In this document: positions 26,737-35,465 of the stretch, one piece after another
Numbering within the stretch: the first letter of the stretch is position 1
How the letters are laid out: every line of letters begins with the position of its first letter
Source: Rhodanobacter glycinis
GTDB taxonomy: Bacteria; Pseudomonadota; Gammaproteobacteria; Xanthomonadales; Rhodanobacteraceae
Assembly (NCBI RefSeq): GCF_900114325.1
Contig: NZ_FOSR01000006.1
Coordinates: 1-64,000, forward strand
Direction: 5' to 3'
DNA length: 64,000 bases
Position numbers and translations under genes: made by a program
The notes under the pieces: model-generated
What the model saw: the letters and a program-made list of their open reading frames with translations, nothing else
Databases searched by the model: none
What the model was told of the DNA's origin: nothing

Positions 26737-27147
26737 TCAGTGCCGCTGCTGTACGCGTAGCAGATTGCCGGCAGGATCACGAACCGCGCAATCGCGCACG
26801 CCATACGGCTGCTCGGTCGGTTCCTCGACGATCTCGGCGCCGCTGGCCTGGATCCGCTTGAATGCCGCATCCAGGTCTGCGGTGGCCAGCAACATCATCG
26901 CGAAGGTGCCCTTGGCCATCATCTCGGCGATGGTGCGCTGCTCGTCCTCGGTCACGCCGGGGCTGGCGTTCGGCGGGTACAGCACGATGGACGTGCCGGG
27001 CTGGTCGGCCGGGCCGACGGTAATCCAGCGCATGCCGTTGTAACCGACATCCTTGCGCACCTCGAAACCGAGAGTGTCGCGGTAGAACGCCAGCGAGGCG
27101 TCCGGATCGGTGTGCGGGAGAAAGCTCGAGTGAATGCTGATATCCAT
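26737..27147 (-). CDS. VOC family (glyoxalase/bleomycin-resistance fold) protein
   Basis: 136 residues in two beta-alpha-beta-beta-beta units. The first has H-T-D-P-D-A-S-L-A-F-Y-R-D-T-L-G-F-E-V; the second has T-A-D-L-D-A-A-F-K-R-I-Q-A-S-G-A-E-I and R-D-C-A-V-R-D-P-A-G-N-L-L-R-V. The start is taken at ATG 27147, preceded by AGGA; the frame stays open to 27642 but that part is not protein-like. It lies 29 bases after the AraC regulator on the same strand, so it is likely in its transcript. Metal and substrate are unknown. Confidence 0.85.
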   Translation of the reverse strand: MDISIHSSFLPHTDPDASLAFYRDTLGFEVRKDVGYNGMRWITVGPADQPGTSIVLYPPNASPGVTEDEQRTIAEMMAKGTFAMMLLATADLDAAFKRIQASGAEIVEEPTEQPYGVRDCAVRDPAGNLLRVQQRH

Positions 27148-27176
27148 CGTGGTCCTGCTCGCTGTGACGGGAGCCA

Positions 27177-27626
27177 TCATGCTAGATCCGGTTCGGGATC
27201 CGGCGCTTCTCGATTCCTGATCGGTCGCGTCACCTGTCGCGCCACGCACGATGGCATGCCTGCGGTCATGGCCGCTGCCTCGCGCCGATAGGCACTGGGC
27301 GACATGCCCACCAGTTCGCTGAAGCGCGTGCTGAACGTGCCCAGCGATGCGCAGCCCACCGTGAAGCAGACATCGGTGACGCTGAGGTCGCCACGCCGCA
27401 GCAAGGCCATCGCACGCTCGATCCGACGCGTCATCAGGTAGCTGTAGGGCGACTCGCCGAAAGCGCGCTTGAACTGGCGGCTGAGATGCCCGGCCGACAT
27501 GTGCACGCCACGCGCCAGCGCCGCCAGATCCAGCGGTTGTGCGTAGTCCCGGTCGATCCGGTCGCGCACGCGGCGCAACCGTGCCAGGTCGCGCAAATGC
27601 TGCGTGGTGGCGGGCTTGCCGGTCAT
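27177..27626 (-). CDS. short AraC family transcriptional regulator
   Basis: 149 residues. Residues 8-110 are the double helix-turn-helix of AraC proteins: L-D-L-A-A-L-A-R-G-V-H-M-S-A-G-H-L-S-R-Q-F-K-R-A-F-G-E-S-P in the first, T-V-G-C-A-S-L-G-T-F-S-T-R-F-S-E-L-V-G-M-S-P-S-A-Y-R in the second. There is no sensor domain, so the protein is of the DNA-binding-only type, like MarA or SoxS relatives. ATG 27626 is chosen; the open frame back to 27962 overlaps the next VOC gene and is a shadow. It is flanked by two VOC genes on the same strand, which it may control. Confidence 0.88.
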   Translation of the reverse strand: MTGKPATTQHLRDLARLRRVRDRIDRDYAQPLDLAALARGVHMSAGHLSRQFKRAFGESPYSYLMTRRIERAMALLRRGDLSVTDVCFTVGCASLGTFSTRFSELVGMSPSAYRREAAAMTAGMPSCVARQVTRPIRNREAPDPEPDLA

Positions 27627-27685
27627 GGTGCGATCGTCCCATGCCGCATCAGCATGCTCAAGCGCAACCAGGGCGAAAACTTCGG

Positions 27686-28087
27686 CTACCGGTCGAACTT
27701 GCTGATCGCTGCGGGCGTGACCGGCGTGAAAAAGTTGACCAGGTTGCCATCGGGGTCGCGGAACAGCAGCGAGCGGTTTCCCCATGGCATGGTGGTCGGT
27801 GGCTGGACCAGGCTGGCGCCGATCACCTGGGCCAGATTTGCGTACTCGGCATCGACGTCGTCGACGCGGAATTCGATGATGGCGGTGTGGTTGTCCGCCG
27901 CGCGTGCCACATCGGCACCGAACAGCTGCAGCGTGCGCGTGCTGCCGATCGCCAGCGTGCACGCCGGCGTCGCCAACTCGCCGAAGTCCTCGGTGTACAT
28001 CGTCACCGGAATACCGGTGATGTGCTCGTAAAAACCGACCAGACGCTGGATGTCATCGGTGATGATGCGGATCGAGACGAAGTTCAT
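27686..28087 (-). CDS. VOC family protein
   Basis: 133 residues. It begins M-N-F-V-S-I-R-I-I-T-D-D-I-Q-R-L-V-G-F-Y-E-H-I-T-G, then F-R-V-D-D-V-D-A-E-Y and ends with S-L-L-F-R-D-P-D-G-N-L-V-N-F-F, the usual motif of VOC dioxygenase or glyoxalase-fold proteins. ATG 28087 has AAGGAAAG seven bases upstream. It is the first gene of a probable unit with the AraC regulator and the second VOC protein. Substrate unknown. Confidence 0.87.
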   Translation of the reverse strand: MNFVSIRIITDDIQRLVGFYEHITGIPVTMYTEDFGELATPACTLAIGSTRTLQLFGADVARAADNHTAIIEFRVDDVDAEYANLAQVIGASLVQPPTTMPWGNRSLLFRDPDGNLVNFFTPVTPAAISKFDR

Positions 28088-28137
28088 GCTGCTTTCCTTC
28101 AAGGGGCGGTTGCCCGGCACGGCACTGTTGTACACGG

Positions 28138-28167
28138 AGGCTGCTGACAGCCTGTTGTCAGCAGCCT
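28138..28167. terminator. 12-bp stem-loop between NmrA and VOC genes
   Basis: AGGCTGCTGACA at 28138-28149 pairs perfectly with TGTCAGCAGCCT at 28156-28167 around a 6-base loop. It lies 62 bases past the end of the NmrA-like gene and 51 bases before the start of the VOC gene on the same strand. It has no T-run; it may end the NmrA transcript or structure the leader of the VOC unit. Confidence 0.5.
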
Positions 28168-28228
28168 TCCGCATCGCCATGGTCGACTCAGGCTGAAATG
28201 CCCCTGCAATCGGCAGCGACTTGCCCGA

Positions 28229-29107
28229 TCAGGACGGCTGCCACGTCTTCGCCCATTCCTCGGCCAGGTCCCGATAACGACGCAGCGGATGGCCGAGCAG
28301 GCCGGCAAGCGTGTCGGCCGCATGCGGCTTGCCGAGCATGCCGTCGGTGTGGAACCGCGCCAGCATCAGGCGGATGTCATGGGCCGACCAGGACGGCATG
28401 AAGTTGGCCAGCATCCCTTCGTAAGCATCCAGGTCGTTGCCGGCATGGGTCACCGGCTTGCCGAGCACGCCGGACCAGATCGTGGCCAGTGCATCACTGG
28501 TCAGCGCTTCCGGACCGGTGATCTCGATCACCTCGCGCGGCAGTGGCATCTTTGCCCGCGCCCGGCGCAGCAGCGAGGCCACCGCGATCTCCGCGATATC
28601 GCGCACATCGACCATGGCCACCCCGGCCTCGCCAAGCGGCATGCCGTAGCGACCCTGCGTCAGCAACCCGTCCTTCTGCATGACGTCGTTCTGCATGAAA
28701 TAGGACGGCCGCAGCACGGTCACCGGCAGGTCGAGCTGCTCGATCATCCGCTCCACCGTGTACTTGCCGGTGAAATGCGGCACATCCGTGAAGCGCTCGC
28801 TGTTGAGCACCGACAGGTAGACGATGCGCTGGATACCGGCCTCGCGCGCCAGGGCCAGCGTACCGATCGCCTGGGTCACTTCGTCGGCGACCACGGCATT
28901 GAGCAGGAACAGCGTATCGACGTTCTTCAACGCCGCGCGCATCGAGGCGATGTCGGTCATGTCGCCCTTGACTGCAAGGACGCCCTCGGGGAATGCGGCC
29001 TTGCCCGGGTCGCGCGTCAACGCGTGGACATGGGCGCCCTGGGCAAGCAGCCCGCGGACAACCAGGCTGCCGATCGTGCCGGTGCTGCCGGTAACGAGGA
29101 TGTTCAT
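28229..29107 (-). CDS. NmrA-like NAD(P)-binding oxidoreductase
   Basis: 292 residues, atypical short-chain dehydrogenase. The nucleotide loop is M-N-I-L-V-T-G-S-T-G-T-I-G-S-L-V (GxxGxxG), followed by A-L-T-R-D-P, whose Arg suggests NADP(H). Then come V-K-G-D-M-T-D and V-L-R-P-S-Y-F-M-Q-N, as in NmrA/HSCARG and quinone reductase 2 (YtfG-type) proteins. No Y-x-x-x-K pair is evident, as usual for the group. GAAGGAGAT precedes ATG 29107. It is divergent from a LysR gene with a T-N11-A box between them, so LysR control is likely. Confidence 0.87.
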   Translation of the reverse strand: MNILVTGSTGTIGSLVVRGLLAQGAHVHALTRDPGKAAFPEGVLAVKGDMTDIASMRAALKNVDTLFLLNAVVADEVTQAIGTLALAREAGIQRIVYLSVLNSERFTDVPHFTGKYTVERMIEQLDLPVTVLRPSYFMQNDVMQKDGLLTQGRYGMPLGEAGVAMVDVRDIAEIAVASLLRRARAKMPLPREVIEITGPEALTSDALATIWSGVLGKPVTHAGNDLDAYEGMLANFMPSWSAHDIRLMLARFHTDGMLGKPHAADTLAGLLGHPLRRYRDLAEEWAKTWQPS

Positions 29108-29152
29108 GGGGTATCTCCTTCAGTGGGTGGGTGGTGATGGACGGCCCCATCC

Positions 29153-29165
29153 TGATGTTTCATCA
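29153..29165. promoter_or_regulatory. LysR-type T-N11-A box
   Basis: TGATGTTTCATCA is a perfect interrupted palindrome (5-bp arms, 3-base centre) with exactly 11 bases between the outer T and A. It lies in the divergent region between the NmrA-like and LysR genes, 46 bases before the NmrA start and 54 before the LysR start, and overlaps the -35 area of a LysR promoter with -10 CATAAT at 29182-29187. Confidence 0.65.
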
Positions 29166-29218
29166 ATCGCCCCGATAGCCGCATAATCTGGACATCTTGT
29201 CTCACTGTTGGAACACCC

Positions 29219-30115
29219 ATGGATCTGCTCGCCCTGGCCGATTTCAACGACGTGGCCCGCCATGGCGGCGTGGGCCGCGCCGCACGCCTCACCGGCCGCC
29301 CCAAGGCCACGCTGTCGCGCCGCGTCCGCCAGTTGGAGGACGCGCTCGGTGTGCGCCTGTTCGAACGTGGCGGCCATGAGCTGCGCCTTACCGCGGAAGG
29401 CCGTGCCTTGCATGAGCAGACCCAGTCGCTGCTGGAACACATCGATGAAGTGGGCGACACCTTGCGCCAGGGCACCACCACACCACGCGGCCGGCTGCGC
29501 ATCAGCGCCCCGGTGCTGTTCGGCCAGCGCGGGCTGGGCCGCATCGCGGCGGACTACGCGCTGGCCTATCCGCAGGTGCAATTGGAAGTCATCACCGAGG
29601 ACCGTTTCGTTCATCCGGTAGAAGATGACTTCGACCTGATCATCCGCGCCAACCCGGATCCTTCGACCGATTTGTCCGGCCGCTGCTTCCTGCGCGATAC
29701 GCAGGTGGTCGTGGCCGCGCCGTCCCTGCCCCGGCCCACGCGACAGCGTGACGTGGCCGTTCCGGTCATCACCCTGCCGCGCACAACGCCCGGCATCACA
29801 TGGCAACTTGAACGCGCACGCAGCACGCTTCGCGTGACCACCCGCACCGTGCTGCGCCTGTCGTCGATGGCGATGATCCACGACGCGGTGCTCGCCGGCG
29901 TGGGCGCCGCGGCCGTGCCGCGCTCGCTGGTGCAGGCCGACATCGACGCCGGCCGGCTGCTCGACTGGGGCACGCTGGGCAGTCGCCCGATCGAAGTCTG
30001 GGCGCTGTATCCCTCGCGTCGCCACGTCAGCGCACGCGTATCGGCCTTCGTGCAACTGCTGGTGGATCGCTTCGAGCACGCCTCGCCCGCGGCCTTCAGC
30101 CGACTCGTTGGCTAG
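29219..30115 (+). CDS. LysR family transcriptional regulator
   Basis: 298 residues. The N-terminal helix-turn-helix reads F-N-D-V-A-R-H-G-G-V-G-R-A-A-R-L-T-G-R-P-K-A-T-L-S-R-R-V-R-Q-L-E, with V-R-L-F-E-R-G-G in the wing. The effector domain begins near 90 (G-R-L-R-I-S-A-P-V-L-F-G). The normal S-x-x-A-L-S-x is altered to G-R-P-K-A-T-L-S-R, as in the group close to AaeR/DsdC-like redox regulators. It is transcribed away from the NmrA-like reductase, the usual LysR arrangement, and ends opposite the AhpD-like gene. Confidence 0.92.
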   Translation: MDLLALADFNDVARHGGVGRAARLTGRPKATLSRRVRQLEDALGVRLFERGGHELRLTAEGRALHEQTQSLLEHIDEVGDTLRQGTTTPRGRLRISAPVLFGQRGLGRIAADYALAYPQVQLEVITEDRFVHPVEDDFDLIIRANPDPSTDLSGRCFLRDTQVVVAAPSLPRPTRQRDVAVPVITLPRTTPGITWQLERARSTLRVTTRTVLRLSSMAMIHDAVLAGVGAAAVPRSLVQADIDAGRLLDWGTLGSRPIEVWALYPSRRHVSARVSAFVQLLVDRFEHASPAAFSRLVG

Positions 30116-30143
30116 GAGCGGCAGACAAGACAAGGCACCGCGC

Positions 30144-30172
30144 CGGAACCGGGCCGTGTGGTCCCGGTTCCG
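30144..30172. terminator. bidirectional stem-loop between convergent genes
   Basis: CGGAACCGGG at 30144-30153 pairs perfectly with CCCGGTTCCG at 30163-30172 across a 9-base loop. It sits in the 69-base gap between the convergent LysR and AhpD-like genes, so it can end both transcripts. Confidence 0.65.
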
Positions 30173-30184
30173 TTCGTCCATGGC

Positions 30185-30721
30185 TCAGGCCACCTTGGGG
30201 AAATCCACCACGGTGTCGTTGATCCGGTTGACCATGTTGGTGAACAGGATGGCACTGACTACGAGCGGAATTTCCACCAGCTGGCGATCGCTGAAACCGA
30301 CATCGCGCATCGCGTCCACGGCGGAGGCCTCGACGGTGCCGCGATCGCGCACCAGCCCAAGCACGAACTTCACCAGGGTGTCGATGCGCGCATCCGCGGC
30401 GAAACCACCTGCGCGCAGTTCACGCGCCTGCTCGTCGCTGTAGCCGGCCAGCTTGCCGGTGAAGGTATGCGCGGCCACGCAGTAATCACAGCCCGTGGCT
30501 TCGCTGACCGAGAGGTTGATCGCCTCCTGCTCGCGCTTCGAAAGCGTGCTCTTGCCCAGCGTGGCGCCGGTATGCAAGACGTTCGCCAACACGTTGGGGG
30601 CATTGCTACCGATGACGGCGTAGGCATTCGGCAGCTTGCCGACGTTGCGCTTGATGCTGGCGAACAGTTCGGCGGTTTCGCCTTCGGCCTGGTCGAGGGT
30701 AAGGGTATGCAGTCGGTTCAT
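30185..30721 (-). CDS. AhpD/carboxymuconolactone decarboxylase-like protein
   Basis: 178 residues, all-helical. The AhpD-type redox site is clear: E-A-T-G-C-D-Y-C-V-A-A-H-T, that is C-x-x-C followed by x3-H. The N-terminal helix region has A-S-I-K-R-N-V-G-K-L-P-N-A-Y-A-V-I-G. The family contains peroxidase-related proteins that reduce hydroperoxides with an exchangeable dithiol donor. The gene is divergent from an AraC regulator whose probable repeats lie between them, so a stress role under AraC control is a reasonable inference. Confidence 0.9.
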   Translation of the reverse strand: MNRLHTLTLDQAEGETAELFASIKRNVGKLPNAYAVIGSNAPNVLANVLHTGATLGKSTLSKREQEAINLSVSEATGCDYCVAAHTFTGKLAGYSDEQARELRAGGFAADARIDTLVKFVLGLVRDRGTVEASAVDAMRDVGFSDRQLVEIPLVVSAILFTNMVNRINDTVVDFPKVA

Positions 30722-30813
30722 GAGGGTGACTCCGGTCGGGAAGGAAAGGGTCCGGCTTGCTTGCGTTGTTTCCGGTGGTGAGAATGCTAGCCACGGCGCC
30801 GCGTCCCGCTTGT

Positions 30814-30846
30814 CCCGGGCGTCTCGGTGTTGATCCCATTCGTCTC
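30814..30846 (+). promoter_or_regulatory. two direct repeats, candidate AraC sites
   Basis: CCC-N3-CGTCTC occurs twice in the same orientation: 30814-30825 and 30835-30846. The period is 21 bp, two helical turns, the spacing expected for an AraC-type dimer. The second repeat ends 10 bases before the AraC start codon and the pair is about 95 bases upstream of the divergent AhpD-like gene. Confidence 0.5.
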
Positions 30847-30856
30847 AGGCAACCCC

Positions 30857-31783
30857 ATGGACAGTCTCGCTGCGCTGGTCACCTCGATGCGGCTGCGCGG
30901 AAGCGTCGACCTGCTGTGTCGCTTCGCCGGCATGTGGTCGGTGGACGAGGAAGCCAGGGAACCCGGCACGGTGCGCTATCACATGGTGCTGGAAGGCCGT
31001 GCGCATCTCGAGTCGGGGCGTACGCACATCGACCTTGCCGGTGGCGACCTGGTGCTGTTTCCCCATGGCGCGGCGCACACCCTGCGCAGCTCGGAGGGGC
31101 GAACCGCCGTTGCGTATCCGGTCACGAGGCAGGCGCAAGGCGAGCTGACCCGGGTCGACAGCCTGACCGAACAACACGACTACGACATGCTCTGCGGCAG
31201 CTTCGAACTGGGCCAGTCGCACTCGTTGCTGCTGCAGTCATTGCCCGAGGTCGTGCACGTGTCGACGCAAGGGCGCGATGACTGCGCATGGCTGCTGGCC
31301 TTGATGCGACTGATGCGGCACGAAAGTGCGCAGCCGCTGGCTGGCGCGCCCGCCGTGATCGACGACCTGTCCCGCGCGATGTTCACCATCGTGTTGCGCA
31401 TCCTGATGGAACAGGGCGCCTTCACGCACGGCTTGCTGGCTCTGTTGACCGATGCGCGGATGGCCCCCGCCATCGCCGCCGTCATCGATACCCCGGCCGA
31501 AGCCTGGACACTGGAACGCATGGCCGAACGAAGCCGCATGTCACGTGCCAGCTTCGCCCGGCACTTTGCGGAGCTGAGCGAGATGACGCCACTGGACCTG
31601 GTAACGTCGTTGCGCATGGAACAGGCGGCCCGCCTGCTGCGCGACACCCGGCGCTCCATCGAGTTGATCGGCGAGTCCTGCGGCTATGCCACGCACTCTG
31701 CCTTCGGCCGCGCCTTCAAGCGCCATTACGGTATGTCGCCGGCGGCCTGGCGGCGCGCGGGTGACGAGCCGAACCCATCCTGA
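30857..31783 (+). CDS. AraC family regulator with cupin sensor domain
   Basis: 308 residues. The N-terminal half is a cupin (G-T-V-R-Y-H-M-V-L-E-G-R-A-H-L, L-A-G-G-D-L-V-L-F-P-H-G-A-A-H) of the AraC_binding_2/RclR type. The C-terminal 100 residues are the DNA-binding domain: W-T-L-E-R-M-A-E-R-S-R-M-S-R-A-S-F-A-R-H-F and S-C-G-Y-A-T-H-S-A-F-G-R-A-F-K-R-H-Y-G. In E. coli RclR, related in layout, cysteines sense reactive chlorine. Start ATG 30857 gives a normal N terminus; the frame opens at 30827. It is divergent from the AhpD-like gene and probably activates it. Confidence 0.9.
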   Translation: MDSLAALVTSMRLRGSVDLLCRFAGMWSVDEEAREPGTVRYHMVLEGRAHLESGRTHIDLAGGDLVLFPHGAAHTLRSSEGRTAVAYPVTRQAQGELTRVDSLTEQHDYDMLCGSFELGQSHSLLLQSLPEVVHVSTQGRDDCAWLLALMRLMRHESAQPLAGAPAVIDDLSRAMFTIVLRILMEQGAFTHGLLALLTDARMAPAIAAVIDTPAEAWTLERMAERSRMSRASFARHFAELSEMTPLDLVTSLRMEQAARLLRDTRRSIELIGESCGYATHSAFGRAFKRHYGMSPAAWRRAGDEPNPS

Positions 31784-32006
31784 GCGACCGCCCGGCCCTT
31801 GCCAAATCCAGGCAACCCGGTGTCGCCCCGGGCTGGCGCCCCACCCCGGCACACGCCCTTCTCCATCGCCCGGAGCTGCAACAAAGTCCCGGTCAGAAGG
31901 TGCACACTAGTGCCGGGAATCGCCGGGGGGCGCCCACGGGACAGCATCGGAACGGCAGCGGCCACATGCAGTGGCCGGCCTGACATTCCGCCATGACTGG
32001 GATCCA

Positions 32007-34907
32007 ATGTCGACTTGGGAGCGCATCGTGCCGGAGATGGAGTTTCAGCATATGTTCGAGCGCATCAGCGATGCCTGCATGGCGCTCGACCGCGACTGGC
32101 GCTACACCTATCTGAACGCAAATGCCCTGGCCCTGCTCGGCCAGCCAGGGCAAAACCTGCTCGGCCAAAGCCTCTGGGCCGACTTCCCCGAAGACACCCG
32201 GCAGCCATTCCGGCGTGCGTGCGAACAGGCCATGGAGCAGCAACGCCCGATCCAGATCGAGGCGTTCCACCCCACCTGGCAGCGCTGGTTCGAAAGCCGC
32301 ATCCACCCGTCGGAAGACGGCGTGACGATCTACTTCCTCGACACCACCGAGCGCCGGAAAGTCGCGCAAGGCCTGTTGCGACAGCAGCAGATGATGGTGC
32401 AGGCGCAACAGCTGGCGCAGACCGGAAGCTGGGAATGGGACCTGCCAGACAACCGCGTCATCTGGTCGGCCGAGCTTTATCGCATCTACGGCGTGACGCC
32501 CGAGGAACACGACGCCACGTTCGAAGCGTACCTCGCGCTGCTGCATCCGCTGGATCGCGATCGCGTGCAGCAGATCATCACGCATGCCATCGACGACCAG
32601 GAACCATTCGAGTTCACGGAGCGCATCATTTGTCCCAACGGGACTGAGCGCACCTTGCTCAGCCGCGGCACCGTGGTGGCCGATGCCGCGGGGCATACGG
32701 TACGCATGCTGGGCGCCTGCCAGGACATCACCGAGCGCACGCGCGCCGAGCGCTTCGATATCGGCCAGCACGACATCCTTACTGCCATCGCCACGCAACA
32801 ACCGCTGCGGCAAAACCTCGAAGCCATTGCGCGCCTGCACGAAACGCTCAACCCCGGCGCGATGTGCTCGCTGCTGCTGGTAGACGACGACAGCCGGCAC
32901 GTCCTGCACGCCGCCGGACCGAGCCTGCCGGAGGCCTACAACCGGGCCATCCACGGACTGGAAATAGGCATGGCGCACGGTTCATGCGGCACGGCTGCGT
33001 GGCGCGGCGAACGCGTCGTGGTCGCCGACATTGCCACCCATGCCTACTGGGCGGACTACAAGGACCTGGCACTGGAGCACGGCCTCAAAGCATGCTGGTC
33101 GACCCCCGTCTACGGCAGCAACGGGCAATTGCTTGGCACGTTTGCGGTGTACTACCGCGAGATACGCGAGCCGCGACCGGACGAGCTTCGCAACATCGAT
33201 CGCATGCTGCCGATCACCAGCATCGCCATCGAGAGCGACAAGCTGCTCGCACGCCTGCGCGAACGCAACCTGTTTTTCGAAATGTCGCAGGAAATATTCT
33301 GCATCATCAACACGCGAAGCCGGCGAATCGTCCAGTTCAATCCGTCGTTTTCGCGTGCCACGGGTTACAGCGCCGCCGAGTTGACGGCACGCGACTACCG
33401 GGAATTCCTGCAGTCGGAACACGATTCGGATGATGGCGATCCGATGCACGCATCGACGATATCCACCGAGCAGGTCCGCGAGTTCGTCAACCGCTGCCGC
33501 TACAAGGATGGCAGCGTGCACTGGCTGGAGTGGATGGCCTTCGCCGCGCCGGATGGATTGCTTTACGCGGTGGCGCGCGATGTCACCGAGCGACGCGAGG
33601 TCGCGGCGGAGTTGGCTTACGCCTCCAATCACGATGCCATCACCGGGCTGCCGTACCACTCGGCGGTGGAACACGTCCTTGCCACCCTGCTGCAGGATGA
33701 GGCCACGTCATCCGTATGGGTGCTGGTGCTGGGGCCGGATCGCTTCCAGGTGGTCAACGAATCCGTCGGCCACGCCGCCGGCGATGATGTTCTCAGGCAA
33801 CTGGCCAGCCGGCTGCAGGCCGTGCTCGGCAAACAGGGGCGGATGGCCCGCTTCGCCGGCGACACATTCGTCACCGTCGTACACGATCTATCCCGGCCGG
33901 CCGTACTCGAACTGGCCGAACGACTGCGCGCCGCCGTGGCGCTGCCGGTCGAGGGAGACGACTACCGCCTGCTGCTGACCGCCAGCGTCGGCATCAGCCA
34001 ATCGCCCGACCATGGCCGTGCCCCGACAGACCTGCTGCGCAATGCCGAGGCCGCGATGAACCAGGCCAAGCGCGAAGGGCGCGATCGTGTTTCCGAGTTC
34101 ACCATCGAACAAATGCGCGCGCTCGACGAACGCCTGGTCCTCGGCCGTTATCTGCGCGACGCGGTCCGCCGCGGCGAACTGGAGCTGTACTACCAGCCGC
34201 AGCACCGGGCGAGTGATCACGCCTTGACCGGTTTCGAAGCCCTGTTGCGCTGGAACAGCCCCGAGCTTGGCCTGGTCATGCCGAACCGCCTGGTTCCGGT
34301 GGCCGAAGCACTGGGCCTGATGCGTGAAATCGGCGAATGGGCGCTGGAGGCCGCGTGCAGGCAGATACGTGCCTGGATGGATCACGGTCATCGCGATTTC
34401 CATGTCGCCGTCAACATCTCCGCACAGCAACTGCAGAGTCCGGGGCTGGTCGACACGGTACGGGCCGCGCTGCAACGCCACGCCGTGCCGAACAGCATGC
34501 TCGACATCGAAATGACCGAGAACGCGTTGATGGAAAACGTCGGGCAGACCCGGCGCACGCTGGCTGAGCTGAAGGCATTGGGCACGCGGCTGGCGCTGGA
34601 CGATTTCGGCACCGGCTACTCCAGCCTGGCCTACCTCAAGCAGTTCCCCATCGACAAGGTCAAGATCGACCAGAGCTTCGTGCGAGGCCTGCCCACTGAT
34701 GCCGATGACGCAGTCATCGCCAAGACCATCATCGCGCTCGGTCACCAACTGCACATGACGGTGGCGGCTGAAGGCGTGGAGACTTCGGCACAAGCCGCGT
34801 TTCTCGCCCAACTGGGCTGCAACGAGCTGCAAGGCAACCACCTGGGTGCTGCACTTCCCGTCAGTCAGGCGGAGATTTGCTTTGGCAAACACGCTGCCGG
34901 GTCATGA
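32007..34907 (+). CDS. PAS-PAS-GAF-PAS-GGDEF-EAL protein, probable c-di-GMP phosphodiesterase
   Basis: 966 residues, no membrane segment seen, so likely cytoplasmic. Domains in order: PAS (about 15-110), PAS with PAC (about 140-245), GAF (about 260-410), PAS (about 425-530), GGDEF (about 545-700), EAL (about 715-955). The GGDEF loop is A-G-D-T-F at 617-621, so diguanylate cyclase activity is probably lost. The EAL domain is intact: E744-A-L, M-T-E-N, D-D-F-G-T-G-Y-S-S-L, K-I-D and A-E-G-V-E-T. Hydrolysis of c-di-GMP with the degenerate GGDEF as GTP sensor is the most likely function. ATG 32007 is preferred to GTG 31971; neither has a good ribosome site. Confidence 0.9.
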   Translation: MSTWERIVPEMEFQHMFERISDACMALDRDWRYTYLNANALALLGQPGQNLLGQSLWADFPEDTRQPFRRACEQAMEQQRPIQIEAFHPTWQRWFESRIHPSEDGVTIYFLDTTERRKVAQGLLRQQQMMVQAQQLAQTGSWEWDLPDNRVIWSAELYRIYGVTPEEHDATFEAYLALLHPLDRDRVQQIITHAIDDQEPFEFTERIICPNGTERTLLSRGTVVADAAGHTVRMLGACQDITERTRAERFDIGQHDILTAIATQQPLRQNLEAIARLHETLNPGAMCSLLLVDDDSRHVLHAAGPSLPEAYNRAIHGLEIGMAHGSCGTAAWRGERVVVADIATHAYWADYKDLALEHGLKACWSTPVYGSNGQLLGTFAVYYREIREPRPDELRNIDRMLPITSIAIESDKLLARLRERNLFFEMSQEIFCIINTRSRRIVQFNPSFSRATGYSAAELTARDYREFLQSEHDSDDGDPMHASTISTEQVREFVNRCRYKDGSVHWLEWMAFAAPDGLLYAVARDVTERREVAAELAYASNHDAITGLPYHSAVEHVLATLLQDEATSSVWVLVLGPDRFQVVNESVGHAAGDDVLRQLASRLQAVLGKQGRMARFAGDTFVTVVHDLSRPAVLELAERLRAAVALPVEGDDYRLLLTASVGISQSPDHGRAPTDLLRNAEAAMNQAKREGRDRVSEFTIEQMRALDERLVLGRYLRDAVRRGELELYYQPQHRASDHALTGFEALLRWNSPELGLVMPNRLVPVAEALGLMREIGEWALEAACRQIRAWMDHGHRDFHVAVNISAQQLQSPGLVDTVRAALQRHAVPNSMLDIEMTENALMENVGQTRRTLAELKALGTRLALDDFGTGYSSLAYLKQFPIDKVKIDQSFVRGLPTDADDAVIAKTIIALGHQLHMTVAAEGVETSAQAAFLAQLGCNELQGNHLGAALPVSQAEICFGKHAAGS

Positions 34908-34943
34908 GCGAGTCACCGCCGCCGACGATCCGGCTTGCCACGA

Positions 34944-35465
34944 TCAATGCATCGTGCGCAGCGCCGAAAGCAGCAACCCCACCACGGCGCTGCCACCCAT
35001 GAACACGATCAACAGACGATAGGCATATGCCGGCCAGCCGCAACGGACGGCGCGAGTCGCATGCAGGAAGATGGCCAACGCCAGAGCGAACAACAGCGTC
35101 CCGAGCAACACCACCCACCACGCCGACACGACCGTCCCGATGATGACGCCGGCATTGCCCGCATTGAACGCCAGCCATTCGAGGGTCACGACACGCACAG
35201 CGGGTGCACGCTGCAGCAGAAGTGCCTGGCCCACGCCGAGTACGGCCTGTATCACACCAACCACCAGCACCAGATAGGCCACGGCCCACATCACCGTGCG
35301 ACTCGGCACATGGGCCATCACGGCCGCCAGCACACCACCACCCACCACCGCCAGCGCAGCCATCGCCGCGAATGGCATCACCGTCCACGATGGCGGATTC
35401 GCATGCGCCGTTTCGCCGGATTTTGCAGCCTGACGCAAGAACCTGAGTGGGTTGGACATGCCCAT
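34944..35465 (-). CDS. hypothetical membrane protein, four hydrophobic segments
   Basis: 173 residues, no family recognised. After a short basic N terminus (N-P-L-R-F-L-R-Q-A-A-K) come hydrophobic segments at about 30-52 (F-A-A-M-A-A-L-A-V-V-G-G-G-V-L), 60-85 (A-Y-L-V-L-V-V-G-V-I-Q-A-V-L-G-V-G), 105-130 and 150-168 (L-I-V-F-M-G-G-S-A-V-V-G-L-L-L). The two possible starts, ATG 35465 and 35459, differ by two codons. It is convergent with the GGDEF-EAL gene, 36 bases apart, and divergent from the exporter gene. Confidence 0.65.
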   Translation of the reverse strand: MGMSNPLRFLRQAAKSGETAHANPPSWTVMPFAAMAALAVVGGGVLAAVMAHVPSRTVMWAVAYLVLVVGVIQAVLGVGQALLLQRAPAVRVVTLEWLAFNAGNAGVIIGTVVSAWWVVLLGTLLFALALAIFLHATRAVRCGWPAYAYRLLIVFMGGSAVVGLLLSALRTMH

